A DNA stretch of 64,000 bases from Cyclobacteriaceae bacterium (GTDB lineage: Bacteria; Bacteroidota; Bacteroidia; Cytophagales; Cyclobacteriaceae), in contig JANQOR010000038.1 of the NCBI GenBank assembly GCA_028285685.1, positions 248,001-312,000 on the forward strand. Reading direction: 5' to 3'. The position numbers were made by a program, and so were the translations under genes. Position 1 is the first letter of the stretch. Each line of letters opens with the position of its first letter. Shown here piece by piece: positions 42,230-50,050 of this stretch. The notes beneath the pieces are model-generated. The model saw only the letters and a list, made by a program, of their open reading frames with translations. It was not told the DNA's origin and ran no database searches.

Positions 42230-42303
42230 CTGAAATACTCACCCTGTTCCGATAGCCATCGGAACTTCCCTCTCTTGAAAGAGAGGGGTTAGGGAGAGTT
42301 CAG
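42230..42303. repeat. REP-like element predicted to fold as a three-way junction
   Basis: Two perfect hairpins, GTTCCGAT-AGCC-ATCGGAAC (42246-42265) and CCCTCTCTT-GA-AAGAGAGGG (42268-42287), are enclosed by outer arms (CTGAA at 42230 with TTCAG at 42299-42303; ACTCACCCT with AGGGAGAGT, 8 of 9 pairing). A 12-bp palindrome CGATAGCTATCG at 42333-42344 looks like a decayed second copy of the first hairpin. Structure seen directly; mobility inferred. Confidence 0.6.
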
Positions 42304-42404
42304 AAACTTTGCTAGCTTAGTTTCATCAGTCACGATAGCTATCGGGATTGGACATACGTCCTTTTGCTGGACGTCAGCACCAATCAATTCAAAATCAGAT
42401 AAAA

Positions 42405-42782
42405 ATGAAAGTTACAGCCGAAAAAAATGAACAGGTTGCCAATTTGATCTTCGCATCCATTTATCCACTTTACCTGGATAGATTGGAGAAAAATGGCAGA
42501 ACAAAAGAGGAACTCAACCAGGTTATTAAATGGTTCACTGGTTTTGATCAAGATTCTTTACAGTCACTTATTGATGAAAAAGCGACCTTTAGAACATTTT
42601 TTCAAAAAGCTAAAATCAATTCAAACGCACACTTGATCAAAGGAGTCGTTTGTGGTTATCGAATTGAAGAAATAGAGGATGAATTTGAATTGTATAAGCA
42701 ATGTAGACAGATGGAAAAGCTGATTGATGAATTGGCAAAAGGTCGTAAAATGGAGAAAATTTTGCGTGAAGAAAAAAAGTAG
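42405..42782 (+). CDS. DUF2200 family protein
   Basis: 125 residues from MKVTAEKNEQ; the frame extends to 42348 but that part is non-conserved and lies in the repeat region. The whole length follows the DUF2200 pattern: FASIYPLYLDRLEKNGRTKEELNQVIKWFTGF, then FRTFFQKA, LIKGVVCGYRIEEIEDEFELYKQCRQMEKLIDELAKGRKMEKIL. It is a small soluble helical protein of unknown function found in scattered bacteria, often in accessory DNA. It sits as a single gene between attC-like repeats. Confidence 0.85.
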   Translation: MKVTAEKNEQVANLIFASIYPLYLDRLEKNGRTKEELNQVIKWFTGFDQDSLQSLIDEKATFRTFFQKAKINSNAHLIKGVVCGYRIEEIEDEFELYKQCRQMEKLIDELAKGRKMEKILREEKK

Positions 42783-42792
42783 AAACTGGCGC

Positions 42793-42835
42793 TAACAAAG
42801 CCCAAACTGCATCCAAAGGCAGTTCCAAAACGTTA
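42793..42835. repeat. attC-like imperfect inverted repeat (border C)
   Basis: Left arm TAACAAAG...AACTGC (42793-42810), right arm GGCAGTT...CGTTA (42818-42835). Ends TAAC/GTTA and the inner AACTGC/GCAGTT pair; the middle of the arms does not. 43 bp, 10 bases after the DUF2200 stop and 24 bases before the next gene. Confidence 0.4.
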
Positions 42836-42859
42836 CCAAACATTGTGAAAATTTGAACA

Positions 42860-43795
42860 ATGAGAAATAACAACTTTATTTTTTCAATAGTTGTATTTAC
42901 AATGCTTTTCCATTCATGCGATTCTAAAAAACATGAATCAAAAGACAGTGATTTACCAATTACAAGAGATACTTATTTTGGACAAAAGTCGCCAGGCCTG
43001 ACTCCTGAATTGTTTGCTCCCGGGATCATTTCACTCGATGGAAGATTTGAAGGTACCGTTTCGTTTTCTCCAGATTTAGATGAAATCTATTTTGCAGCTT
43101 ACTCTGAAGGCGAAGAAACAGCTATCTATTTCTCTAAGCTCGAAGGTGATGAATGGACTCCCATTAAAAGAGCAAATTTTACCAATGGGAAAAAGAAAGA
43201 AGAAATGCATCCATTCGTCAGCCCTGATGGTAAAAGGATTTATTTCACAGCCTTGGACTCTAGTTTTGCAGATGAGAAAATTTGGTATGTAAACCGTTTA
43301 GAGGATTCCTGGAGTGATGCCATAAAACTTGATTCACCTATTAATGATGACCTGGTGTTTTCTCCTAATCAGGCGAAAAACGGAGACCTTTTTTACACCA
43401 ATATATCAGATATACGAAACATAAAAACCAATTATGCTCCTAATAAAAACGGTAAATATCCCGAAGTACAGGAAGTTGGAATTGAATTTGGTCATCACGC
43501 CTTCATTTCTCCATCTCAAGACTATTTACTGGTGAGCGGTCGAAACCAACAGGATGAAAGTAGAAGAGACAATGATATTTATGTCTATTTCAAGAAGCGA
43601 GATGGAACGTGGACAGAACCAATTAATCTGGGTAGTACGATAAACTCAGATTTGGATGAAAAAAGTCCGAGAATCACACCGGATGGTAAATATTTATTTT
43701 TCGGTAGAAGTGAAAGAGATACAGAGCCAGGATTATCGGATGTGTATTGGGTAAGTACAGAAGTTATCTATAAAGTACGACCAATTGATTTGTAG
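42860..43795 (+). CDS. PD40-repeat lipoprotein (WD40-like beta-propeller)
   Basis: 311 residues, lipoprotein signal with Cys at residue 20 (LFHSC). At least four PD40-type repeats: [51 protein letters not shown] and [17 protein letters not shown], i.e. the beta-propeller of TolB/WD40-like family. Likely anchored in the outer membrane or periplasm, binding a peptide or glycan. No enzyme motif. One-gene unit in the island; the following gap (43796-43855) has no convincing TAAC/GTTA inverted repeat. Confidence 0.82.
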   Translation: MRNNNFIFSIVVFTMLFHSCDSKKHESKDSDLPITRDTYFGQKSPGLTPELFAPGIISLDGRFEGTVSFSPDLDEIYFAAYSEGEETAIYFSKLEGDEWTPIKRANFTNGKKKEEMHPFVSPDGKRIYFTALDSSFADEKIWYVNRLEDSWSDAIKLDSPINDDLVFSPNQAKNGDLFYTNISDIRNIKTNYAPNKNGKYPEVQEVGIEFGHHAFISPSQDYLLVSGRNQQDESRRDNDIYVYFKKRDGTWTEPINLGSTINSDLDEKSPRITPDGKYLFFGRSERDTEPGLSDVYWVSTEVIYKVRPIDL

Positions 43796-43855
43796 GAAGC
43801 AATCGGCTGCTATTCTTAAGAGCCACGTACCATATCCGGGAATACAACATTCAAC

Positions 43856-44341
43856 ATGAGCAAAGTATTTCCGATATTGATAGTTCTTCTAGTATCATTA
43901 AGGTGTGGTCTGTACTCAGAGTCTGCCTCGGGAACTGGAAAATCAAGAAGCGAGCTTCTAGCAGAAATTCCATATAGAGGAGAAATCATTGGTGATGATA
44001 TTACAGGCGATATTGTCGAAACACTAAAACTTGTGATCGAGAAGATGGAATCTTTAGATAAGGTTGCAATTTTTTACGTAACCGAAGAAGGAGATCTAAA
44101 GGAGTTAAATGGAAATTGGGAAAATGGAACAAGTGCTCTCAAACAGGCCAACGAGCTTTGGAGAGACATTGACTTAATAATGACTATTGTAGCATATCCC
44201 AGTTATTCTCAAGATGCTGTGACAGGAGAAACTAGTGAACTCTGGGCCATTGAAGTTGATCACAAGTCTGTGAGCAGAACATGTAGGATGTTTTTCAACA
44301 CCGCTACGCCTATCGAACTAAGAGATCTGGACTGTATATGA
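43856..44341 (+). CDS. small lipoprotein of unknown family
   Basis: 161 residues. Lipobox-like LRC at Cys17 after MSKVFPILIVLLVSLRC. The mature domain is alpha/beta (IVETLKLVIEKMESLDKVAIFYVTEEGDLKELNG, DIDLIMTIVAYPSYSQD, WAIEVDHKSVSRTCRMFFNTATPIELRDLDCI) with two extra cysteines near the C terminus. No family recognised. Its TGA overlaps the CYTH start (ATGA at 44338-44341), so the two are translationally coupled and form the only two-gene unit in the island. Confidence 0.65.
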   Translation: MSKVFPILIVLLVSLRCGLYSESASGTGKSRSELLAEIPYRGEIIGDDITGDIVETLKLVIEKMESLDKVAIFYVTEEGDLKELNGNWENGTSALKQANELWRDIDLIMTIVAYPSYSQDAVTGETSELWAIEVDHKSVSRTCRMFFNTATPIELRDLDCI

Positions 44342-44856
44342 GCATTTTGAACGTTGAAATCAAAGCTAAATCAGATAGGCAATCTGAAATTAGAGAACTA
44401 CTGAATTCGAGAAAAGCAATAAACAAAGGAGTTGATCACCAGATTGATACATACTTCGATGTTAAGCACGGACGTTTGAAGCTAAGAGAAGGAAATATTG
44501 AAAACAACTTAATTCATTACTTCAGAGAGGACAAAGAGGGACCGAAACAATCCAAAATAACTCTCTTTAAATCTGAACCTGATTCAACATTGAAAGAGAT
44601 ATTATCTAGCTCGATAGGAATTTTAACTGTGGTTGATAAAAAGAGAGAAATCTACTTCATTGAAAATGTCAAATTTCATATCGACACAGTTATGGGCTTA
44701 GGTACTTTTGTTGAAATTGAAGCAATTGATACGGATGGAACAATTGGTGAACTTGAACTATTGAATCAGTGTGAATTTCATCTAGAATTATTCGGCATTC
44801 CAAAAGAAAATCTCATATCCGTTTCGTATAGTGATTTAATTTTAGAAAAGAAATAA
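44338..44856 (+). CDS. CYTH-domain protein (class IV adenylate cyclase-like)
   Basis: 172 residues. The N-terminal signature VEIKAK corresponds to the ExExK motif of the CYTH fold (class IV adenylyl cyclase, thiamine triphosphatase, inorganic triphosphatase). Later strands DTYFDVKHGRLKLREG, LIHYFREDKEGPKQSKI, VDKKREIYFIENVKFHIDTVMGLGTFVEIEAI give the tunnel barrel with conserved Arg, Lys and Glu residues. The NVEIKA start and length are closest to class IV cyclase/CyaB-like proteins. Activity (cAMP formation or triphosphate hydrolysis) cannot be told. Coupled to the preceding lipoprotein. Confidence 0.85.
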   Translation: MSILNVEIKAKSDRQSEIRELLNSRKAINKGVDHQIDTYFDVKHGRLKLREGNIENNLIHYFREDKEGPKQSKITLFKSEPDSTLKEILSSSIGILTVVDKKREIYFIENVKFHIDTVMGLGTFVEIEAIDTDGTIGELELLNQCEFHLELFGIPKENLISVSYSDLILEKK

Positions 44857-44866
44857 TAAACAGTTG

Positions 44867-44902
44867 TCAACAAGCGGTATAAATAATACCGTTAAGGCGT
44901 TA
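44867..44902. repeat. inverted repeat at right end of island (border E)
   Basis: CGGTAT (44875-44880), loop AAATA, ATACCG (44886-44891) is a perfect inner hairpin; it is flanked by TCAACAAG on the left and TTAAGGCGTTA on the right, giving the same AAC...CGTTA ends as the other borders. No T-run; not a good terminator. The rest of the gap to 44968 shows nothing. Confidence 0.4.
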
Positions 44903-44968
44903 AAACTAAGGCTAAAATAAAGCAGAGGTCAGTCCTAAACTGAAAAGTTGTGAGTATTAAGTCCACTA

Positions 44969-46396
44969 CTAGGCACAACCCTTATTCAGAAAAGTCTTGC
45001 AAAACTGAATGAAGCGATAGACGTCTCGAAAATTGGTGATCCAACTAAGTGAAATCCTGACTGCACCTCGACGCTTGCCGAGATACTCGATCAAATTGAA
45101 ATAGTCTTTTTCACCCTCTTGCTCGAAATAAGATTTCAAGTCAGAGGCAGAAAGTTTGTGATTTGTCTCATCAATCCCAGGGTTGCAAAAACAGCCGGTA
45201 CGTAGTGAGATGTTCCAGTCGGACGCCTTCTTCTCGATTGTAAGGAAATCATGCATTTCTCCATTGCGATCAAAGAAATTCAGCGCGATTGTGCCACCAT
45301 GATTCTCGGAGGTGGATCCATAAATACGAAGTAGTTTTTTCCCGTTCGAATGTTCCAGTGTTTGGAGTTCCTCAATTAAATAGTTTAACAGCGAATTGAT
45401 TCGCTTTTTCATTCTGTCGAATCCGATTTTTTCCAGGTATTCAAGCCCTTGACCGACCGCAGGAATACTTAAGTAATCAACTGTTCCGTCTTCGAATCTT
45501 GCTTCATCAGTATCAAGATAATATCCGTCACCGAGGACAGATACGATTGTGATAGTACCACCCGCAAAGGCCGGTTTTTGCATTTTCGAAAACGAAGATT
45601 TCTTTACTAGAAGACATCCCAACCCAGTTGGATATCCGAACATTTTGTAAAAGGAAATAGGAACAAAATCTGGTTGATATTCTTGCAGGTCCAGCCTGGA
45701 AGATGGCACAGAAGCTGCAGCATCCAGCATGACATCCCAACCCAGGTCGTGGGCAATTGAAATCCATTTTAAATCGTGTTGCAGACCCGATACATTTGAC
45801 TGTGCCGGATAGGCAAGCAGATTGTTTTTGGATGGATCACAATTTCTCAGCTGAGCAAGGAGATCGTCTTCGTTCAAGGTTAGCATTTCCTGATTCAGGG
45901 AACTATAGTGAAACTGAGCAGATCTTCCTCGGACATACTCCCGCAACCCGTTAACAGAATTGTGATTGTCCATCGTTAGCAGCAGGCGACTTTCAGGTTC
46001 AAAGGGATAACTTTCTCCGATGAGTTTGATGGCTGCCGAGGCATTGGAGGTGAATATGCACAAGTAATCATCCTGGCAGTTGAAAAAATCAAGGATCTTT
46101 CTTCTTGTTGATGCAATAAAACTCCCAGATAGAGCAGAGCTTGGATTTTGGGAGTGCGGATTTCCTAAAATGTGGGCCTTTAGGAATCGGTTGTGCCAAT
46201 CCACCAGGCTTTCGGGATACAATTGCCCTCCTGTGAAATCCAGATAGGTGTGATTTTGCCTGTCCAGGCGGCCGAAATCTCGTGCTCGCAATTCATCGAT
46301 CAGGCTCGTGCTTTCATAGTCCTGGAATCTTTTTCTGAAATTGCGAAAAGAGCCTTCTTCACCCAATTTGAGTAGAATAAGATTTAAGAGTCTCAT
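44969..46396 (-). CDS. class V PLP-dependent aminotransferase, cysteine desulfurase/MoCo-sulfurase-like
   Basis: 475 residues. Fold-type I class V motifs: H145 in TMDNHNSVNG (stacks on PLP), D225 in VMLDAAASVPSS, and the Schiff-base lysine K251 in ISFYKMFGYPTGLGCLLVK. The C-terminal RTGCFCNPG (C402, C404) occupies the position of the persulfide-carrying cysteine in NifS/MoCo sulfurases. The sequence YLDFTGGQLYPESLV and HILGNPHSQNPSS is like the N-terminal domain of molybdenum cofactor sulfurase. Expected to mobilise sulfur from cysteine. It starts 2 bases after the rhodanese stop, a tight two-gene operon that suggests sulfane-sulfur hand-over. Confidence 0.88.
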   Translation of the reverse strand: MRLLNLILLKLGEEGSFRNFRKRFQDYESTSLIDELRARDFGRLDRQNHTYLDFTGGQLYPESLVDWHNRFLKAHILGNPHSQNPSSALSGSFIASTRRKILDFFNCQDDYLCIFTSNASAAIKLIGESYPFEPESRLLLTMDNHNSVNGLREYVRGRSAQFHYSSLNQEMLTLNEDDLLAQLRNCDPSKNNLLAYPAQSNVSGLQHDLKWISIAHDLGWDVMLDAAASVPSSRLDLQEYQPDFVPISFYKMFGYPTGLGCLLVKKSSFSKMQKPAFAGGTITIVSVLGDGYYLDTDEARFEDGTVDYLSIPAVGQGLEYLEKIGFDRMKKRINSLLNYLIEELQTLEHSNGKKLLRIYGSTSENHGGTIALNFFDRNGEMHDFLTIEKKASDWNISLRTGCFCNPGIDETNHKLSASDLKSYFEQEGEKDYFNLIEYLGKRRGAVRISLSWITNFRDVYRFIQFCKTFLNKGCA

Positions 46397-46398
46397 TT

Positions 46399-46965
46399 TT
46401 ACTCAGGAAGATCGACGACCCGGTCTTTGCACGGCAAATCGGATTTTTCGAATTGATTCCATAGGTTCAGTCCGCCGAGAAGATTCCGAATCTCACTGAA
46501 GCCATTATCAGCAAGAATCTTGCTTACCCTTGGGCTTCTGGCACTGATGGAGCAGTAAACAATTATTTCACGATCCTTATAGCTTTCGAGCTCATCTATC
46601 CTGTCTCGGACCTCACTTATTGGAATGTTGATAGCGTTTTCGAATCGGCCAATTTTGGAAGTGACCTGATTGAATTCACCCGTAGAGCGAACATCCAAAA
46701 ATACCAGTTCGCTATTCTCATCGATGATGCCGCAAAGTTCTTGTGCCGTGATGTTCGTGTAGTTCAGCCCTTCACTCATATTTGATTTCTTAAGAAGCGT
46801 CATGTTGCAGGAATGGCATGTTCCGGGCTTGTCGAAAATCTTACCATCGGATTCGCATCCACAAGGGGGACAGATATATTCTGAGCTTTCTTCTACCTGC
46901 GCTTGAATGGTCAGGGCGGTAGATAGACATAAGAAAAGTGAGATAACGAAAGTGTGGTTCTTCAT
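46399..46965 (-). CDS. exported rhodanese-like protein with Cys-rich N-terminal knot
   Basis: 188 residues from MKNHTFVISLFLCLSTALTIQA, a clean signal peptide; the frame extends to 47112 but that part would cover the GTTAA boxes and has no conservation signs. After the signal come C32, C35, C37, C50 and C53 (CPPCGC...CHSC), a small metal-binding-like knot, then a rhodanese domain (LVFLDVRSTGEFN, IGRFENAINIPIS, EIIVYCSISARSPRV with active-site C138, NLLGGLNLW). Periplasmic sulfur transfer is likely. First gene of the operon with the PLP enzyme; divergent from the histidine kinase. Confidence 0.88.
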   Translation of the reverse strand: MKNHTFVISLFLCLSTALTIQAQVEESSEYICPPCGCESDGKIFDKPGTCHSCNMTLLKKSNMSEGLNYTNITAQELCGIIDENSELVFLDVRSTGEFNQVTSKIGRFENAINIPISEVRDRIDELESYKDREIIVYCSISARSPRVSKILADNGFSEIRNLLGGLNLWNQFEKSDLPCKDRVVDLPE

Positions 46966-47021
46966 AAATGCTTTTTTGAGATAAATGTACGATCCACCGA
47001 ATCCGGGGTGACCCTTTGGAA

Positions 47022-47057
47022 GGTTAATGAAGGTTAACGAAGTGTTAAAAGGGTTAA
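47022..47057. promoter_or_regulatory. four phased GTTAA boxes between sulfur operon and two-component genes
   Basis: GTTAA occurs at 47023-47027, 47033-47037, 47044-47048 and 47053-47057; start-to-start spacings are 10, 11 and 9 bp. Direct repeats at one-helix-turn spacing are the usual form of OmpR/CpxR-class response-regulator sites. They lie 58 bases upstream of the rhodanese ATG and 75 upstream of the kinase ATG, so the regulator at 48421 could control both directions. Confidence 0.6.
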
Positions 47058-47131
47058 CAAAATGCGAAGTGAAACGCAACGATCCGTTATAGAATGAGTA
47101 ACTTTTTAACATTACAAATCAATAAAGGCAC

Positions 47132-48421
47132 ATGATGCTTTCAAGACGATGGGTTGTATTAGTTGTTAGTGTAGCTGCCATAGCCATGGTAGGCCTTCTA
47201 TACGTTCAGGTTAACCTGATCAACACGGATATCACCGTTTACAAGGAGCGCTTTAACACCATCATTCCTGAGATGTTGCTGGAACTCAAATCAGAGATTA
47301 GAAATGACCGGAGTATGGTGACCCGATTGGCTAAATACGAGGGAGAAACAGAGTTTTATATAAAGTCGACTGATGGAAAGTACCATGATGAGCTGGTTGA
47401 AGATGCTAGAAGAAGACTCGAGCATATTTTTTTAAAAAATAACCTTGACATTGATTATGAGATGGAAGGAGTTGTTTTGGAGAACACTAAGTGCCAATAT
47501 CATAATTATGACTCTCATATGAGTATGTCGTCCTTGAAGAATCGCGGTATGGAAGATCATTTTGTCTGCCTCTGTGGTCCTGAGCGCACTGCTTTCGACT
47601 TCACTATAAACTATCCAAATCAAATTGGATCTGTAATCCTTGTTTCAAATCCGCTGATGATCACCTCGTTCGCTTTGATAGGGTTGATCATTGGTTGTTT
47701 TGCCTACACGGTGTATGTGGTTAACCGGCAGAAAAAGCTGTCACAAATGAAAAACGATTTCATCAATAACCTGACTCATGAATTCAAGACACCGATCTTT
47801 TCTATTGACCTAGCGTCCGGGATGTTGAAGAAATCATCGGAGGTTAAGAACTCAGGACGACTTTCAAAGTATGTGGGAGTCATTGAAACAGAAGGAAAAC
47901 GTTTGAAGAGTCAGGTGGACAAGGTCTTGCAGGTGGCATTGGTTGATTCGGGAAATTTCAAATTGGAAAAGAAAGAACTGGACCTTCACGATCTGCTTTT
48001 CAGCGTATCCAAGAATTTTGAGTTGCTTATTCGTGAACGCAATGGGACACTTAACCTGAATTTACACGCCAGAAATCCGATTCTTTATGCTGACGAAACT
48101 CACCTTAAGAATATCATCTATAACCTGATGGATAATGCACAGAAATACACCGAAGGTGCCCCGGAGATTGAAGTCACCACCTCTGACGGTGCTGGCGATT
48201 TGACCCTGAGTATACGTGACAATGGTATTGGCATAAGCAAGGAAGTGCAGAAATTCATTTTCGACAAATTCTACCGCGCAAAGGCAGGACCTGACATTAA
48301 GGGATTTGGTCTTGGACTGAGCTATGTTAAAAGTGTGGTGGATGCCCATAAGGGAAAAATCGACCTTGTAAGTAGCCCCAATCAGGGCAGTGTATTCACC
48401 GTTCAATTTCCAATAGCCTGA
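47132..48421 (+). CDS. two-component sensor histidine kinase (RprX-like)
   Basis: 429 residues. Membrane helices at about 7-27 and 174-197 enclose a periplasmic sensor of about 145 residues with three cysteines (C121, C146, C148) near its end. Cytoplasmic HisKA with H216 in INNLTHEFKTPIFSIDLASGML, N-box NIIYNLMDNAQKYTEG, DNGIGIS and GFGLGLSYVK complete the ATPase. The layout resembles RprX of Bacteroides. The CLC pair and C121 could sense redox state, a metal or sulfur species, which would fit the divergent rhodanese operon; this is inference. The response regulator start overlaps its stop by one base (TGATG). Confidence 0.93.
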   Translation: MMLSRRWVVLVVSVAAIAMVGLLYVQVNLINTDITVYKERFNTIIPEMLLELKSEIRNDRSMVTRLAKYEGETEFYIKSTDGKYHDELVEDARRRLEHIFLKNNLDIDYEMEGVVLENTKCQYHNYDSHMSMSSLKNRGMEDHFVCLCGPERTAFDFTINYPNQIGSVILVSNPLMITSFALIGLIIGCFAYTVYVVNRQKKLSQMKNDFINNLTHEFKTPIFSIDLASGMLKKSSEVKNSGRLSKYVGVIETEGKRLKSQVDKVLQVALVDSGNFKLEKKELDLHDLLFSVSKNFELLIRERNGTLNLNLHARNPILYADETHLKNIIYNLMDNAQKYTEGAPEIEVTTSDGAGDLTLSIRDNGIGISKEVQKFIFDKFYRAKAGPDIKGFGLGLSYVKSVVDAHKGKIDLVSSPNQGSVFTVQFPIA

Positions 48422-49110
48422 TGAGCACACGAATTTTGTTAGCTGAAGATGACAAGAACCTTGGCTACATGCTAAGTGAATACCTGGTGATGAACAATTT
48501 TGATGTCACCCTGGCCAAAGACGGTGAGGAGGCGATTGAAGTCTTTCAAAAAGGTAGCTTCGATCTCTGCGTTCTCGACGTGATGATGCCAAAAGCAGAT
48601 GGTTTTTTAGTCGCAGAACGGATTAGAAAGTCTGATGAACATCTGCCAATTATCTTCCTAACAGCCAGAGCTCTGAAAGTAGATAAATTAAAAGGTTTCA
48701 AAATAGGAGCAGACGACTATATCATCAAGCCTGTCGATGAGGAGGAATTGATGGCCAGGATCAATGCGATTGTCAAGCGTTTCAGAATTAGTTCGGGTGT
48801 CTCTACAACCTCAACATACCAAATCGGACAATATTCCTTTGATTATGAGAATCAGCAACTAAGGATTGGTAATTACAAGCGGAGCATCACTGCTAAAGAA
48901 GCCGATGTTCTAAGAGCATTATGTGATTGTCAGGGAAACATTCTTGATAGAAAAACTACGCTCAAATCTCTATGGGGCGAGAGTGACTATTTCAATAGAA
49001 GGAGCATGGATGTGTTTATTTCCAAACTCCGTAAATATTTAAGCGAAGATCCGTCGGTTAAAATTCGGAATGTCCATGGACGAGGGTTTGTGCTGGAAAT
49101 AACTGATTGA
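48421..49110 (+). CDS. OmpR-family response regulator (RprY-like)
   Basis: 229 residues. Receiver domain with acidic pocket D10/D11, phosphorylated D53 (VLDVMMPKADG), T81 and K103; linker; C-terminal winged helix (ITAKEADVLRALCDCQGNILDRKTTLKSLWGESDYFNRRSMDVFISKLRKYLSEDPSVKIRNVHGRGFVL) as in OmpR/PhoB. Translationally coupled to the kinase gene. The four GTTAA boxes upstream of the kinase are the best candidate for its binding site and for autoregulation. Class assignment is certain. Confidence 0.95.
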   Translation: MSTRILLAEDDKNLGYMLSEYLVMNNFDVTLAKDGEEAIEVFQKGSFDLCVLDVMMPKADGFLVAERIRKSDEHLPIIFLTARALKVDKLKGFKIGADDYIIKPVDEEELMARINAIVKRFRISSGVSTTSTYQIGQYSFDYENQQLRIGNYKRSITAKEADVLRALCDCQGNILDRKTTLKSLWGESDYFNRRSMDVFISKLRKYLSEDPSVKIRNVHGRGFVLEITD

Positions 49111-49191
49111 TCCATTGTTCTTCGTAAAAATGGAATCCAATGCAGACAAGGGAGAGTACGTTTTTTGTCAAAATACCAACTCTAGTTACCG

Positions 49192-49920
49192 TTACTGATA
49201 CAGTCTGTGATTTTTGATTGCCTCTGCTAATTCCGTATCGGTCAGGTAGAATTTGTCAATGAAAGAAGCACCAAAACTTTTGTAAAGATCAATGCAGGAC
49301 GGATCATTCCTTACGTACCAGGCATACTGGTATATCTGACTGCCAAGCCCATGATAGACTGGCATAAGGTCGGTGCTTCGTTCGTGTTTAGCCCGGAAGT
49401 CCTCATCGATCAAATACAGGATTCCCCATTTGGCAATCTGAAGTGTGGTGAGCTTATGGTAATAGGCAGTGTGGCCTAGCTCATGAGCCAGGATTCCTAC
49501 TTGAGAATCGAAAGGCAGTGACCGCAGTAGAATTTCATCGAAAGGGGTATTGTCCGCATTGTTGAGGTAGATTATGTATTTCCTGTTTTTCTTCTTACCC
49601 AACAAGGTTTTCAAATCGAAATTGGATTCCATAGGTGCGCCACTTGGGATTAATCGCATGTCTATTGCCACGTCCTTGAGCTGAGGATAGGCAGAGTAAG
49701 CAAGAAGTGCAGCGGTTTCAAACCCCATCGGTAAACCTTTGTTAACTCCAACCACCTTTTTCAGACTATCCAGGTCATATGACAATAGTGACAAAGAATC
49801 GGGGAAAATATGGACATCTTCCTCAGGATCATATTGCATTGGATCCACAGGCTGAATAAGAATAGCGAGGAGTAGCAACGCAATGGTTGTTAGCAACCCA
49901 ATTAAGATCTTCCTAATCAT
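49192..49920 (-). CDS. membrane-anchored HExxH metallopeptidase-like protein
   Basis: 242 residues. One N-terminal membrane helix (ILIGLLTTIALLLLAILI), then an exported domain with HELGH at 146-150 (LAHELGHTAYYH), the zinc-binding gluzincin/M48-like motif, and E180 in KHERSTD as possible third ligand. Surrounding residues (IYLNNADNTPFDEILLRSLPFDSQVGILAHELGH) resemble bacteroidete M48-like/DUF proteins with a peptidase fold. Target unknown. Convergent with the response regulator; the 81-bp gap shows no strong terminator. Confidence 0.78.
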   Translation of the reverse strand: MIRKILIGLLTTIALLLLAILIQPVDPMQYDPEEDVHIFPDSLSLLSYDLDSLKKVVGVNKGLPMGFETAALLAYSAYPQLKDVAIDMRLIPSGAPMESNFDLKTLLGKKKNRKYIIYLNNADNTPFDEILLRSLPFDSQVGILAHELGHTAYYHKLTTLQIAKWGILYLIDEDFRAKHERSTDLMPVYHGLGSQIYQYAWYVRNDPSCIDLYKSFGASFIDKFYLTDTELAEAIKNHRLYQ

Positions 49921-50050
49921 ATTTGAAAAAGCTCTTTTGGTCTAAAAATTTTACCGACCTGTAGGACTCAATTTGCCATGTCTTCATTGTAAAGTTTCGG
50001 AAGAAGTGGATTACTTGCTTTTTAACCAACTCAACCACGAAAAGTTTTCT

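Noticed and set aside
42348-42404. N-terminal extension of the DUF2200 frame
   Set aside because: The extension is repeat-derived; the conserved family region starts at the ATG at 42405.
43796-43855. Fifth attC-like border after the PD40 gene
   Set aside because: Only a weak GGCT/AGCC pairing is present, without TAAC or GTTA ends; not listed as a border.
39428-44968. Prophage or integrative conjugative element
   Set aside because: No integrase, terminase, capsid, relaxase or tRNA-end repeats were seen; only the cassette-like borders remain as a mobility hint.
46966-47112. N-terminal extension of the rhodanese frame
   Set aside because: It would precede a complete signal peptide and cover the GTTAA boxes; start placed at 46965.
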